NCBI GenBank assembly: GCA_028292565.1
Contig: JAQGMD010000090.1
Span: 1 to 5,784, forward strand
Length of the DNA stretch: 5,784 bases
Direction of reading: 5' to 3'
Origin: Burkholderia sp.
GTDB taxonomy: Bacteria > Pseudomonadota > Gammaproteobacteria > Burkholderiales > Burkholderiaceae
Under the pieces are notes generated by a model that was given only the letters and a program-made list of their open reading frames with translations, made no database searches and had not been told where the DNA came from. The position numbers and the translations under genes were made by a program. Within the stretch, counting starts at the first letter, position 1, and every line of letters begins with the position of its first letter. Shown piece by piece: positions 1 to 5,784 of this stretch.

Positions 1-2340
1 AAACCCGCCCCTGCCGAAAAGCCCGCAGAGCTGCCGACGGGCCCGCATGCCATTCCCATGGCGGATATAGCGGTTCAGGCGGAAGCAGCGCTATCAAGGG
101 TACGCCAGCTCGAAAACAGAAGCCGTATCGACGATGTGGTACAAACGGCAAGCGAAGAAATTCCCTTGCTTGAACGCGAGACGTCGTTGCGTATCCGGGA
201 GATGCGGCAACTGTTGAGGAGGAACACGCCTCTTGAAGCAATCCGCAGCCTGGAAGAAGAATGGCGCGAAATAGATACACGCACCTCCGCCCTTACACGG
301 GACCTCACCCGCGCCGCACTCCAGCTTGACCGCGACGTCAAGGAACTGGAGGCGCTCAGCGCCACATGGGAGGCAACCAAAAAAGGCGCTGTGGAATCCG
401 GCGCGCCGCCGGAAGTGCTTCATCGCGTGGATGAGATCAGTGGCGCCATAGCTGAAGCGAAAAGGCAAGTCATGAACGAGCGCTCAAAAGTGCTCGCTTT
501 GCAAAGCCAGTCGGCTGCAATAGACGCTCGTGCGACGACAGCCCGGCTGGCGCTCAGGGAGGCGAGTGAACGCGCCGTCACGCGGCTTGTATACAGGGAC
601 AGTCCTCCTCTTTGGAGCGCGGCATTTTTTCAGACGCCGGTCAATACGATTTCCCGGGAGGCGCGTGAGAACCTCTCGAGCCAGACCACCGGCCTGACGG
701 AGTACTTGCGCATGCATGCGACAAGAGTCGCGTTGCATGCACTGTTCTTGCTGGGCATGGTTGGTGTTCTTTCGCTCGTGCGGACCAAAGTCAGCGTCCT
801 CTGCGAAACTGACGGGGAGCTCCAGAGATCGCGAAAAATATACGACATGCCGGTAGTCACCGCCCTGCTGGTCGCTTTGCTCTTCAGTCACTTGTTCTAC
901 CTCCGTCCACCGAGAACGCTTTGGGTTGTCATTGGCGCGCTGGGAGCCGCTCCGGTGATGTTGTTTGCCCGGCGCGTGATCGACTCCGGCCTCTATCCCT
1001 TGCTTTATGCCATCGTCGGCTTCTATCTGGCCGACGGGTTGCGCAGACTGTTCGCGCCGTTACCGGCAATATCGCGATTGATGTCCCTGGCAGAAGCCAT
1101 CGTCATGATCGGCTTCATCTTATGGACGTTTCAACTGTCCAGGCGCGAGCTTGACGCTCCGCAATGGGCGCAGCTTCCCGCATGGCAGGCAGTTCGCGTC
1201 GGTGCCTGGATAGCGCTTCTGCTCGTCGTGATTGCGTTCATTTCGAATGTCGGCGGTTACGTCAGGCTGGCTGACCTGATCGTGCATACCGTGGTCAGCA
1301 GCGCGTACACGGCTGTAGTCCTGTATGCACTCACACGAGTCGCGCAAGGGCTGCTGCTGGGCCTGCTCTACCTGCGGCCGATTTGCATGCTCCGCATGGT
1401 GAGGCGCCACAGGATGGTGCTGGTCCGATATATCGACCGCTGGCTCAAATGGCTCGCATTTTTCGCCTGGTTCGGCATGACGTTGCAGGTCACCGGCCTG
1501 CTGCAGCCTTTGGTTGCCCTTATGCAGTCGCTCTGGGGGGCATCGGTCACCATCGGATCGCTTACCGTATCGATGGGCGACGTGTTCAACTTCTTTTTCA
1601 TCATCTGGGCGTCATATCAGTTGTCACGGTTCGCGCGTTTTATCCTGGAGGAAGAGGTCTATCCGAACGTGCGCCTTGACCGCGGCCTGCCTTATGCCGT
1701 ATCGGCGATGCTGCACTACATCGTCTTGCTCACCGGGGTAGTGCTGGCGCTTGGCGCCATAGGCGTCGATATGACGAAGTTCACTATCGTGGCCGGCGCG
1801 CTTACCGTAGGCATCGGTTTCGGTTTGCAGAATATCGTGAACAATTTCGTTTCGGGGCTGATCATCCTGTTCGAGCGTCCGATCAAGGTGGGCGACACCA
1901 TCCAGATCGATGACATCATCGGGCGCGTTCAGCATATCGGTATCCGGGCCAGCATCGTGCACGCCACGACGGGCGCGGAAGTGATCATCCCGAACGGAAA
2001 ATTAATCTCCGACAAAGTGATCAACTGGACGCTGTCGAACCAGCTGCGATTGATATCGGTGCCCGTCGTCACCAAACCCGATATCGATGTTGTGGAAGTC
2101 AAAAAAATCCTTCTGGATATCGCCCACAAAGATCAACGGGTGGCCAAAAACCCGCCCCCGGAAGTCCTGTTCATCAAGCGAGCCATCGACACGCTGGAGT
2201 TTGAACTGCGTGTCTGGACCGACGACCTCGACAATTGGCTGTCGGTCAAAAGCGACCTGATCACGGCGATCAATGAAGCGCTGCGGCAAAGGGAGATGGC
2301 GGCCCAAGTGCCCGCATCCGCCGCGCATGGTCCTACCTAG
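1..2340 (+). CDS. Large MscS-family mechanosensitive ion channel (5' end outside window)
   Basis: This is an inner-membrane channel of the MscS superfamily, which opens under membrane tension to release solutes during hypo-osmotic shock. Counting from the ATG at 58 (760 residues), residues about 5-180 are charged, helical and coiled-coil-like, as in the periplasmic N-terminal regions of MscK/MscM. About eleven hydrophobic segments follow between residues 220 and 607. The pore-lining helix and family signature lie at about 576-607 (GIGFGLQNIVNNFVSG, then LFERPIKVGDTIQI). The beta domain, with the typical IPNGKLISDKVINW stretch, spans about 608-660, and a cytoplasmic alpha/beta domain follows to about 745. 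The frame has no stop between 1 and 58 and reads a Pro/Ala-rich stretch (KPAPAEKPAELPTGP). The ATG at 58 has no Shine-Dalgarno sequence, so it is probably internal and the real start, with a signal peptide, lies upstream. The TAG stop lies inside the end of a repeat element. The family call is firm. The assignment to the MscK/MscM-like subgroup is inference from topology. Confidence 0.93.
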   Translation, partial: KPAPAEKPAELPTGPHAIPMADIAVQAEAALSRVRQLENRSRIDDVVQTASEEIPLLERETSLRIREMRQLLRRNTPLEAIRSLEEEWREIDTRTSALTRDLTRAALQLDRDVKELEALSATWEATKKGAVESGAPPEVLHRVDEISGAIAEAKRQVMNERSKVLALQSQSAAIDARATTARLALREASERAVTRLVYRDSPPLWSAAFFQTPVNTISREARENLSSQTTGLTEYLRMHATRVALHALFLLGMVGVLSLVRTKVSVLCETDGELQRSRKIYDMPVVTALLVALLFSHLFYLRPPRTLWVVIGALGAAPVMLFARRVIDSGLYPLLYAIVGFYLADGLRRLFAPLPAISRLMSLAEAIVMIGFILWTFQLSRRELDAPQWAQLPAWQAVRVGAWIALLLVVIAFISNVGGYVRLADLIVHTVVSSAYTAVVLYALTRVAQGLLLGLLYLRPICMLRMVRRHRMVLVRYIDRWLKWLAFFAWFGMTLQVTGLLQPLVALMQSLWGASVTIGSLTVSMGDVFNFFFIIWASYQLSRFARFILEEEVYPNVRLDRGLPYAVSAMLHYIVLLTGVVLALGAIGVDMTKFTIVAGALTVGIGFGLQNIVNNFVSGLIILFERPIKVGDTIQIDDIIGRVQHIGIRASIVHATTGAEVIIPNGKLISDKVINWTLSNQLRLISVPVVTKPDIDVVEVKKILLDIAHKDQRVAKNPPPEVLFIKRAIDTLEFELRVWTDDLDNWLSVKSDLITAINEALRQREMAAQVPASAAHGPT

Positions 2341-2361
2341 AGCATTTTCAGCCTGACTGTG
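2337..2361 (+). repeat. Left terminal inverted repeat of the 187-bp element
   Basis: This 25-bp arm pairs with 2499-2523, with two mismatches at the 9th and 16th positions. It overlaps the last four bases of the channel gene, including its TAG stop. Confidence 0.75.
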
Positions 2362-2498
2362 AGGGTTCTGCCGGCCGCTCGAAGGCGATTGCCGCGTTGC
2401 CGATGCTCGGCAGGGGGCCACCCTCGGCGGGCTCCCCTGCCTCCGCTCGGCGCCTTGCACTCGCCTCCGATCAGCTCGGCAGACCGCTTCGCTACCCG

Positions 2499-2523
2499 CA
2501 CAGTCAGACTGAAACTGCTCTAG
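2499..2523 (-). repeat. Right terminal inverted repeat of the 187-bp element
   Basis: This is the partner arm of 2337-2361, ending GCTCTAG. It is followed directly by a separate 12-bp perfect palindrome, AGCAGCGCTGCT (2522-2533), which overlaps its last two bases and has no counterpart on the left side. Confidence 0.75.
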
Positions 2524-2612
2524 CAGCGCTGCTCATAACTCATTCGTATATCGTTACATCGATAAACACGAGGACGGACGTGACGAGCGTCGGTGTAGTA
2601 GTGGCTGTCTCC

Positions 2613-2633
2613 TCCAACTCTCGTTGAGTTGGA
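2613..2633 (+). promoter_or_regulatory. Perfect 8-bp dyad upstream of the transporter promoter
   Basis: TCCAACTC (2613-2620) and GAGTTGGA (2626-2633) are exact reverse complements separated by 5 bp. The dyad ends 13 bp before the predicted -35 hexamer, where an activator or repressor operator would commonly sit. As RNA it could also be a small hairpin, but only TTTAG follows, so it is a poor terminator. No regulator gene lies in the window to link it to. A weaker dyad, TATCG (2549-2553) with CGATA (2560-2564), lies further upstream. The rest of 2524-2646 shows no gene. Confidence 0.4.
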
Positions 2634-2646
2634 TTTAGTGCCCGCT

Positions 2647-2675
2647 TTGCAAAAATATTTTTCGAAGCGTATATT
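2647..2675 (+). promoter_or_regulatory. Sigma-70-type promoter of the binding-protein/amidase operon
   Basis: The -35 hexamer TTGCAA (2647-2652) and -10 hexamer TATATT (2670-2675) are separated by an ideal 17 bp. The spacer contains most of an AT-rich palindrome, AAAAATATTTTT (2651-2662), in otherwise GC-rich DNA. Transcription would begin near 2682 and leave a leader of about 90 nt before the ATG at 2773. This is the best promoter match in the intergenic region, and it is placed sensibly for the downstream operon. Confidence 0.6.
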
Positions 2676-2761
2676 ACCGGCAGTACCTGCCTTACCATTT
2701 GTCCACCGAAGGAAGTAACCAGCTGTCGCGAACAAGAAACTGAACGTGCCCCGAGGGCCAT

Positions 2762-2766
2762 AGGAG
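2762..2766 (+). promoter_or_regulatory. Ribosome binding site that decides the binding-protein start
   Basis: AGGAG here directly abuts the first possible ATG (2767) with no spacer, but sits 6 nt before the second in-frame ATG (2773). The second ATG is therefore the likely start. It also gives a cleaner signal peptide that begins MQKLRLLALL. Confidence 0.65.
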
Positions 2767-2772
2767 ATGACG

Positions 2773-3978
2773 ATGCAAAAGTTGAGACTGCTTGCTTTGC
2801 TTGGTATTGTTTTCGCAGGTTCCGCGTTCGCGGCCGACCCCATCCCGATCGGTGTCAGTCTTGCGCAGTCGCCTCCCGGTTCGGTGGTGCAGGGGACGCA
2901 GGTCAAGGACGGCATGGAGATCATCAAGGACATGATCAACGCCAAGGGCGGAGTGCTGGGCCGCCCGATCAAACTGGTTTACGAAGACAACCAGGGCATC
3001 CCGGAAAAGGGCAGGGCAGCGACCGAAAAGCTGATCACCAGGGACAAGGTGGTCGCTGTCACCGGGGGGCACCAGAGCTCAGTTTGCCTGGCCGAAATCG
3101 AAGTGGCGCAGCGCTACAACACGCCGTACATCAACACCAATTGCTGGTCGGACGACGTCCGCAAGAAGGGCTACCAGCAAGTCTTCAATCCCGGTAATTA
3201 CAATACCCGCGTTTCCAGCGCGATGGCCGAAACCATTGCGTCGATGAACGTCAAGCGCGTCGTGGCCTTCGCGGAAAACACCGATTACGGTATCGGACAG
3301 GCCAAGCTCATCGGCGAATTCCTGAAGACCAAAGCGCCGCAGGTCCAGTACAAATACGAAACGCTGGACCGCGCCGGCAAGGACTTTACGCCGGCCATCC
3401 TGGCCTTGCGGGCCAATCCGCCCGACATGGTGATCAACGTCATGTTGCCGCCGGCGGCATACATCGTGATGAACCAGTTGTACGAGCAGGGCGTAGCGCC
3501 CAGCGCCAAGACCTGGATGTACGACGGCGCCGGCCTGGCCGACTACCCGGACTTCTGGCAGAACGTGAAGGAAGCCGGCAAGTACATGGTGTCCTTCGCA
3601 CTTTACCACCCGCAAATGACGATGCCGCAGATGGGCAAGGACTTCGGCGCGGAATACACAAGGCGCACGAAGAACGAACCGAATCGCCTGCTCTACCAGG
3701 CAGGCGATTCGCTGTTGCTGGTCGTCGAGGCGATCAAGCAAGCCAACAGCACCGATCCGGCGGCGATCATCAAAGCGCTGCAAACGATCAAATTCGAAGG
3801 CGTACGCGGTGCGTTCCAGTTTTCAAAAGAGCCTGGCATCACCTTTCAGCAATGGGCCGAAGTCCCTTACGTGACTTACCAGCTGACCGACGTGAACCAG
3901 CCTATATCGAAATCCAACCTGGTCCAGCCTTCGGGGCAGCCGGTGGATTTGAGCAAGCTGCAGAAGCCGCCGAAGTAG
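2773..3978 (+). CDS. Periplasmic substrate-binding protein of a branched-chain amino acid/amide-type (HAAT) ABC transporter
   Basis: This is the soluble periplasmic receptor that captures the substrate and delivers it to LivH/LivM-type permeases. From the ATG at 2773 it has 401 residues, normal for LivK-like Peripla_BP_6 proteins. Residues 1-20 form a Sec signal peptide (MQKLRLLALL, then GIVFAGSAFA) with likely cleavage after AFA, leaving a mature start ADPIPIG. The first lobe carries the family pattern: IGVSLAQSPPG, then INAKGGVLGRPIKLVYEDNQ, then ATEKLI and VVAVTGGHQSS. Two cysteines at about 105 and 124 may form a disulfide. The second lobe contains VVAFAENTDYGIGQ and GKDFTPAILALRANPPDMVI. 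An upstream start (ATG at 2767) would add two residues but is too close to the ribosome binding site. The next genes are an amidase and a LivH-type permease, so the ligand may be an amide rather than leucine, isoleucine or valine. The family call is firm; the ligand is unknown. Confidence 0.94.
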   Translation: MQKLRLLALLGIVFAGSAFAADPIPIGVSLAQSPPGSVVQGTQVKDGMEIIKDMINAKGGVLGRPIKLVYEDNQGIPEKGRAATEKLITRDKVVAVTGGHQSSVCLAEIEVAQRYNTPYINTNCWSDDVRKKGYQQVFNPGNYNTRVSSAMAETIASMNVKRVVAFAENTDYGIGQAKLIGEFLKTKAPQVQYKYETLDRAGKDFTPAILALRANPPDMVINVMLPPAAYIVMNQLYEQGVAPSAKTWMYDGAGLADYPDFWQNVKEAGKYMVSFALYHPQMTMPQMGKDFGAEYTRRTKNEPNRLLYQAGDSLLLVVEAIKQANSTDPAAIIKALQTIKFEGVRGAFQFSKEPGITFQQWAEVPYVTYQLTDVNQPISKSNLVQPSGQPVDLSKLQKPPK

Positions 3979-3987
3979 TCTCGGCGG
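3967..3987 (+). repeat. Hairpin across the stop codon of the binding-protein gene
   Basis: CCGCCGA (3967-3973) pairs perfectly with TCGGCGG (3981-3987) around a 7-nt loop that contains the TAG stop. No T-run follows. It is the first of a series of hairpins that fill the gap before the amidase gene. Confidence 0.45.
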
Positions 3988-4012
3988 TACGTCAAAGTCC
4001 CCTCCCGTTTAA

Positions 4013-4036
4013 GGGGAGGGTCAGGGTGGGGATGGG
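4013..4036 (+). other. Canonical G-quadruplex motif
   Basis: Five G-runs of 4, 3, 3, 4 and 3 bases are separated by loops of 1, 3, 1 and 2 nt. This exceeds the usual four-run rule with very short loops. It lies on the mRNA-like strand, so both the DNA and the transcript between the binding-protein and amidase genes could fold. It competes with the hairpins formed by the same bases (4014-4020 and 4028-4042). Confidence 0.55.
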
Positions 4037-4075
4037 TTTCAAATGGTCATGCGAGCGATATTGAAACCCATCCCC
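4028..4075. repeat. Perfect 15-bp inverted repeat
   Basis: GGGGATGGGTTTCAA (4028-4042) is the exact reverse complement of 4061-4075, around an 18-nt loop. It is the longest uninterrupted stem in the gap and could act as a processing block or a weak terminator, though no T-run follows. Confidence 0.7.
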
Positions 4076-4122
4076 CTCCATGGAACGGAGCACAGGCTTG
4101 CAAGCCAGTGCCGTTCCGCGGG

Positions 4123-4140
4123 CGGGCGACATGTCGCCCG
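4123..4140. repeat. 18-bp perfect palindrome
   Basis: CGGGCGACATGTCGCCCG reads the same on both strands. It has no loop, so it could be a protein-binding site or a cruciform tip. Its place within a run of other palindromes makes a repeat-element part more likely than an isolated operator. Confidence 0.6.
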
Positions 4141-4201
4141 AAACCCCCGCTCCACCCCCTTGAAGGGGAAGGAGCAATAGCGCCTCAACCACATCCACAC
4201 C

Positions 4202-5680
4202 ATGAACACACTACGCGACGTCTTTGCCGGCTACGCCGACTGGCTCGGTTACGGTCACGAAGCAAGAGCCGACGCCTGGCTCAAGCGCCTCGAAATCAAC
4301 GAGCCCGAACTGAATTACTTTCGTACGCAGCCGCATCCGCTCAGTCCGGCTTATCGCGCCGTCGCGCCCAATCTTTCCCCGCCGGACGGCTATAGCGTCG
4401 GCGATGAACCGCGCCCGCCGGCCGACGCCACGGCAGCACTCCTGCGCGCGAGGAATCTTTCGGGACTGAACGCGTTCACCTGGCTGGCGGATAAAGTGGT
4501 CACGCCCAAGCCCGGTATTCTGTCCGGTGTTCCCATCGCGGTGAAAGACCTGATGGCGGTTGCGGGTGTGCCGCTGACCGGCGGCAGCGCAGCGGTGGAT
4601 CCAATAACCTCGACGCACGATGCTGAAGTGGTTGCCCGGCTCAAGGATGCAGGCGCGGTCATCATCGGCACCACCAACTTGCACGAACTGGCATACGGCA
4701 TTACGAGCGACAATCCGCATTTTGGCCGCGTCGCCAATCCGGTCGCGCTCGACCATATGCCAGGCGGCTCCAGCGGCGGCTCCGCTGCGGCGATCGCCGC
4801 GGGCATCGTCCACGCGGCGATCGGAACCGATACCGCCGGCTCGATCCGTGTTCCGGCGGCATGCTGCGGCATCGTTGGCTTCAAGCCCAGCTACGATGTC
4901 TTGCCGCGTACCGGTGTGATGGACCTTGCCCCCTCGCTTGACCACGTCGGCCCGATGGGACGATCGGTGGAGACATGCGCCCGGCTGTTCATGGCGATGC
5001 TCGGCCTGCCGGAAATGCCGGACTGGACTTATCGCAACCTGTCCGGCCGCACCTTCGCCCGGCTAACCGGGTATTTCGAATGGCCGCTCGACCCTGAAGT
5101 GCACGCCGCGTCACTGGCGGCAATGGCGGCACTGAAGAAAGACGGCGCGAGCTGCACCGAGGCGGAAGTCGACGGCATCGAAGCCGCCGGCGCAATTCAG
5201 TTCAACACCATCTGTGCCGAGGCGACCGAGGTGCATGCGCAATTGCTGCAATTGCGTGGCGAGCGCATCGGCGAGGACGTCCGGGTCAGGCTGGAGATAG
5301 GGCATTTTCTCCCCGGGCACTGGTACGTTAAGGCGCAACGCATGCGCCAGCAGTTGGCCGATCGTATCGATACGCTGTTTCTCGATGCCGATTTCCTGGT
5401 CTGTCCGACCATGCGCACGCCCGCACCGCTGGTAGACGCGGGTAACGTGGATATCGGTGGCAGGCTGTATCCGTTGCACACCGCCGTCACCAACCTGACG
5501 ATGCCATTCAACCTCACCGGATTGCCTGCGATTTCAGTCCCGTGGAGTGCGAACGCGAACGGTGTTCCGATCGGCATGCAGATCATCGGACGGCGCGGCG
5601 CCGATTGCCAGGTCCTTGCAGTAGCGAGGCGCCTGGAATTGGCCTCGCCCTGGTACCGGCATCGCATAGCCACAATTTAA
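4202..5680 (+). CDS. Amidase-signature family hydrolase in a transporter operon
   Basis: This enzyme hydrolyses an amide (R-CO-NH2 or R-CO-NHR') to the acid plus ammonia or an amine. No signal peptide is present, so it acts in the cytoplasm. The length of 492 residues is normal for the family. The catalytic Lys115 lies in GVPIAVKD, the cis-Ser190 in GGSSGGS and the nucleophile Ser214 in DTAGSIRVPA. The spacings of 75 and 24 residues equal those of the well-studied family member FAAH (Lys142, Ser217, Ser241). Further conserved stretches are GFKPS (226-230), LDHVGPMGRSV (246-256), CPTMRTPAPL (401-410) and FNLTGLPAISVPW (436-448). The start at 4202 is the only sensible one: an in-frame stop lies at 4178-4180 and no other start codon follows it. 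It lacks a Shine-Dalgarno sequence at normal distance. It follows the binding-protein gene by 223 bp and precedes the permease gene by 10 bp. The substrate is unknown; a GatA role is unlikely because no gatB or gatC accompanies it. Confidence 0.94.
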   Translation: MNTLRDVFAGYADWLGYGHEARADAWLKRLEINEPELNYFRTQPHPLSPAYRAVAPNLSPPDGYSVGDEPRPPADATAALLRARNLSGLNAFTWLADKVVTPKPGILSGVPIAVKDLMAVAGVPLTGGSAAVDPITSTHDAEVVARLKDAGAVIIGTTNLHELAYGITSDNPHFGRVANPVALDHMPGGSSGGSAAAIAAGIVHAAIGTDTAGSIRVPAACCGIVGFKPSYDVLPRTGVMDLAPSLDHVGPMGRSVETCARLFMAMLGLPEMPDWTYRNLSGRTFARLTGYFEWPLDPEVHAASLAAMAALKKDGASCTEAEVDGIEAAGAIQFNTICAEATEVHAQLLQLRGERIGEDVRVRLEIGHFLPGHWYVKAQRMRQQLADRIDTLFLDADFLVCPTMRTPAPLVDAGNVDIGGRLYPLHTAVTNLTMPFNLTGLPAISVPWSANANGVPIGMQIIGRRGADCQVLAVARRLELASPWYRHRIATI

Positions 5681-5686
5681 GAGGAG
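5681..5686 (+). promoter_or_regulatory. Ribosome binding site of the permease gene
   Basis: GAGGAG follows directly after the amidase TAA and lies 4 nt before the ATG at 5691. The tight spacing supports translation of the amidase and permease from one mRNA. Confidence 0.7.
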
Positions 5687-5690
5687 CCCC

Positions 5691-5784
5691 ATGCTTGCAC
5701 TCGACCTTTTGGTAAACGGGCTGATCTTCGGGCTGTTCTATGCGTTGATGGCGGTTGGACTCGCGATGATTTTCGGCGTGCTTA
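5691..5784 (+). CDS. LivH-family ABC transporter permease (3' end outside window)
   Basis: Only the first 31 residues are present. They read MLALDLLVNGLIFGLFYALM, then AVGLAMIFGVL. The pattern NGL..G..YALMA.GL.MIFGVL is the hallmark of the first membrane helix of LivH-type permeases, which form the membrane channel with a LivM-type partner and two ATPases. It starts 10 bp after the amidase stop with its own ribosome binding site, so it belongs to the same operon as the binding protein and amidase. The rest of the transporter should lie to the right of the window. Confidence 0.88.
   Translation, partial: MLALDLLVNGLIFGLFYALMAVGLAMIFGVL

Larger units (their letters stand above)
2337..2523. mobile_element. 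MITE-like 187-bp element with 25-bp terminal inverted repeats
   Basis: The left end (2337-2361) starts CTAGAGCATTTTCAG. The reverse complement of the right end (2499-2523) starts CTAGAGCAGTTTCAG. Over 25 bp the two ends match at 23 positions. The interior has no convincing ORF and is itself imperfectly self-complementary. Its core is a hairpin with the perfect stem GGCAGGGG (2409-2416) and CCCCTGCC (2434-2441). Small size, terminal inverted repeats, no transposase and full-length dyad symmetry are features of MITEs and of Correia/Nemis-type elements. The outermost CTAG is its own reverse complement, so it could be either part of the inverted repeat or a TA or CTAG target duplication. No other duplicated flank is visible. 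As RNA the element could form a long hairpin, but no U-run follows, so a role as an intrinsic terminator is unproven. Mobility is inferred; the inverted repeats are seen directly. Confidence 0.62.
3999..4168. repeat. Cluster of GC-rich palindromes (REP-like composite repeat) between transporter and amidase genes
   Basis: Nearly the whole gap is dyad-symmetric. In order, CCCTCCC (4000-4006) pairs with GGGAGGG (4014-4020). A perfect 15-bp inverted repeat (4028-4042 with 4061-4075) encloses an 18-nt loop. A 36-nt hairpin, 4082-4100 with 4101-4117, has one mismatch and a 2-nt bulge. An 18-bp perfect palindrome lies at 4123-4140, and CCCCTT/AAGGGG (4156-4168) surrounds a single G. The G-rich string ending GGGTTTC (4034-4040) recurs in reverse at 4063 (GAAACCC) and 4140 (GAAACCC), so the block looks built from repeated copies of one motif. 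This resembles REP/BIME-type extragenic repeats; such elements can stabilise upstream mRNA or weaken downstream expression. The structures are seen directly, while family membership and function are inferred. Confidence 0.65.

Noticed and set aside
2397..2627. 76-codon open frame over the repeat element on the + strand
   Set aside because: It lies across the inverted-repeat element, has no ribosome binding site and encodes low-information sequence; it is probably a chance frame.
2636..2650. Possible sigma-54 promoter (AG-N10-GC ending in TTGC) before the transporter gene
   Set aside because: The -12 TTGC fits and would suit nitrogen control, but the -24 element reads TAGTGC instead of TGGCAC and lacks the GG pair. 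The overlapping sigma-70 match is far better.
2767..2772. Upstream ATG as start of the binding protein
   Set aside because: AGGAG directly touches this ATG, leaving no spacer; the ATG at 2773 has a 6-nt spacer.
3079..3783. 234-codon open frame on the - strand inside the binding-protein gene
   Set aside because: It is antisense to a clear coding gene, is rich in R/H/V/D as expected from a reversed GC-rich frame, and matches no family I recognise.
4000..4020. Intrinsic terminator after the binding-protein gene
   Set aside because: The stem is GC-rich, but TCAGGG follows it instead of a T-run, so it is kept only as part of the repeat cluster.
3999..4168. CRISPR-like array
   Set aside because: The repeats are inverted palindromes of unequal length without regular spacing or unique spacers.
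4211..4945. 244-codon open frame on the - strand inside the amidase gene
   Set aside because: It is a shadow of the amidase reading frame; the + strand frame carries the complete catalytic triad.

Overview
The window looks like a piece of a betaproteobacterial chromosome, probably Burkholderiales and possibly Oxalobacteraceae. This is inferred from the moderately high GC, the style of the LivK/LivH-type transport genes and the GC-rich palindromic repeats between genes. No marker gene fixes the taxon. All genes read on the + strand.

Layout. (1) Positions 1-2340 hold the 3' part of a large MscS-family mechanosensitive channel gene whose reading frame is open through the left edge, so its true start lies outside. 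(2) Positions 2337-2523 form a 187-bp element bounded by 25-bp terminal inverted repeats (23/25 identical). Its arms are imperfectly complementary throughout, like a MITE or other small non-autonomous repeat. Its left end contains the stop codon of the channel gene. (3) Positions 2524-2766 are the regulatory region of the next operon, with a perfect 8-bp dyad (2613-2633) and a good sigma-70-type promoter (TTGCAA, 17 bp, TATATT). (4) Positions 2773-3978 encode a periplasmic substrate-binding protein of the branched-chain amino acid/amide (HAAT) ABC class. (5) Positions 3979-4201 are almost entirely palindromic sequence: several GC-rich hairpins, an 18-bp perfect palindrome and a strong G-quadruplex motif. 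(6) Positions 4202-5680 encode an amidase-signature hydrolase with a complete Lys-Ser-Ser triad. (7) Position 5691 to the right edge is the start of a LivH-family permease.

How the genes work together. The binding protein, amidase and permease appear to form one operon that continues to the right, presumably with a second permease and two ATPases. The amidase sits between the binding protein and the first permease, which suggests that the transporter imports an amide-containing compound and that the amidase hydrolyses it in the cytoplasm to release ammonia or an amine. The substrate cannot be read from the sequence. The repeat-filled gap after the binding-protein gene may let that gene be expressed more strongly than the downstream genes, as described for REP sequences in malE-malF of E. 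coli. The channel gene looks like an unrelated upstream neighbour.

I see no clearly undescribed protein system. The most unusual material is non-coding: the 187-bp inverted-repeat element and the palindrome/G-quadruplex cluster.
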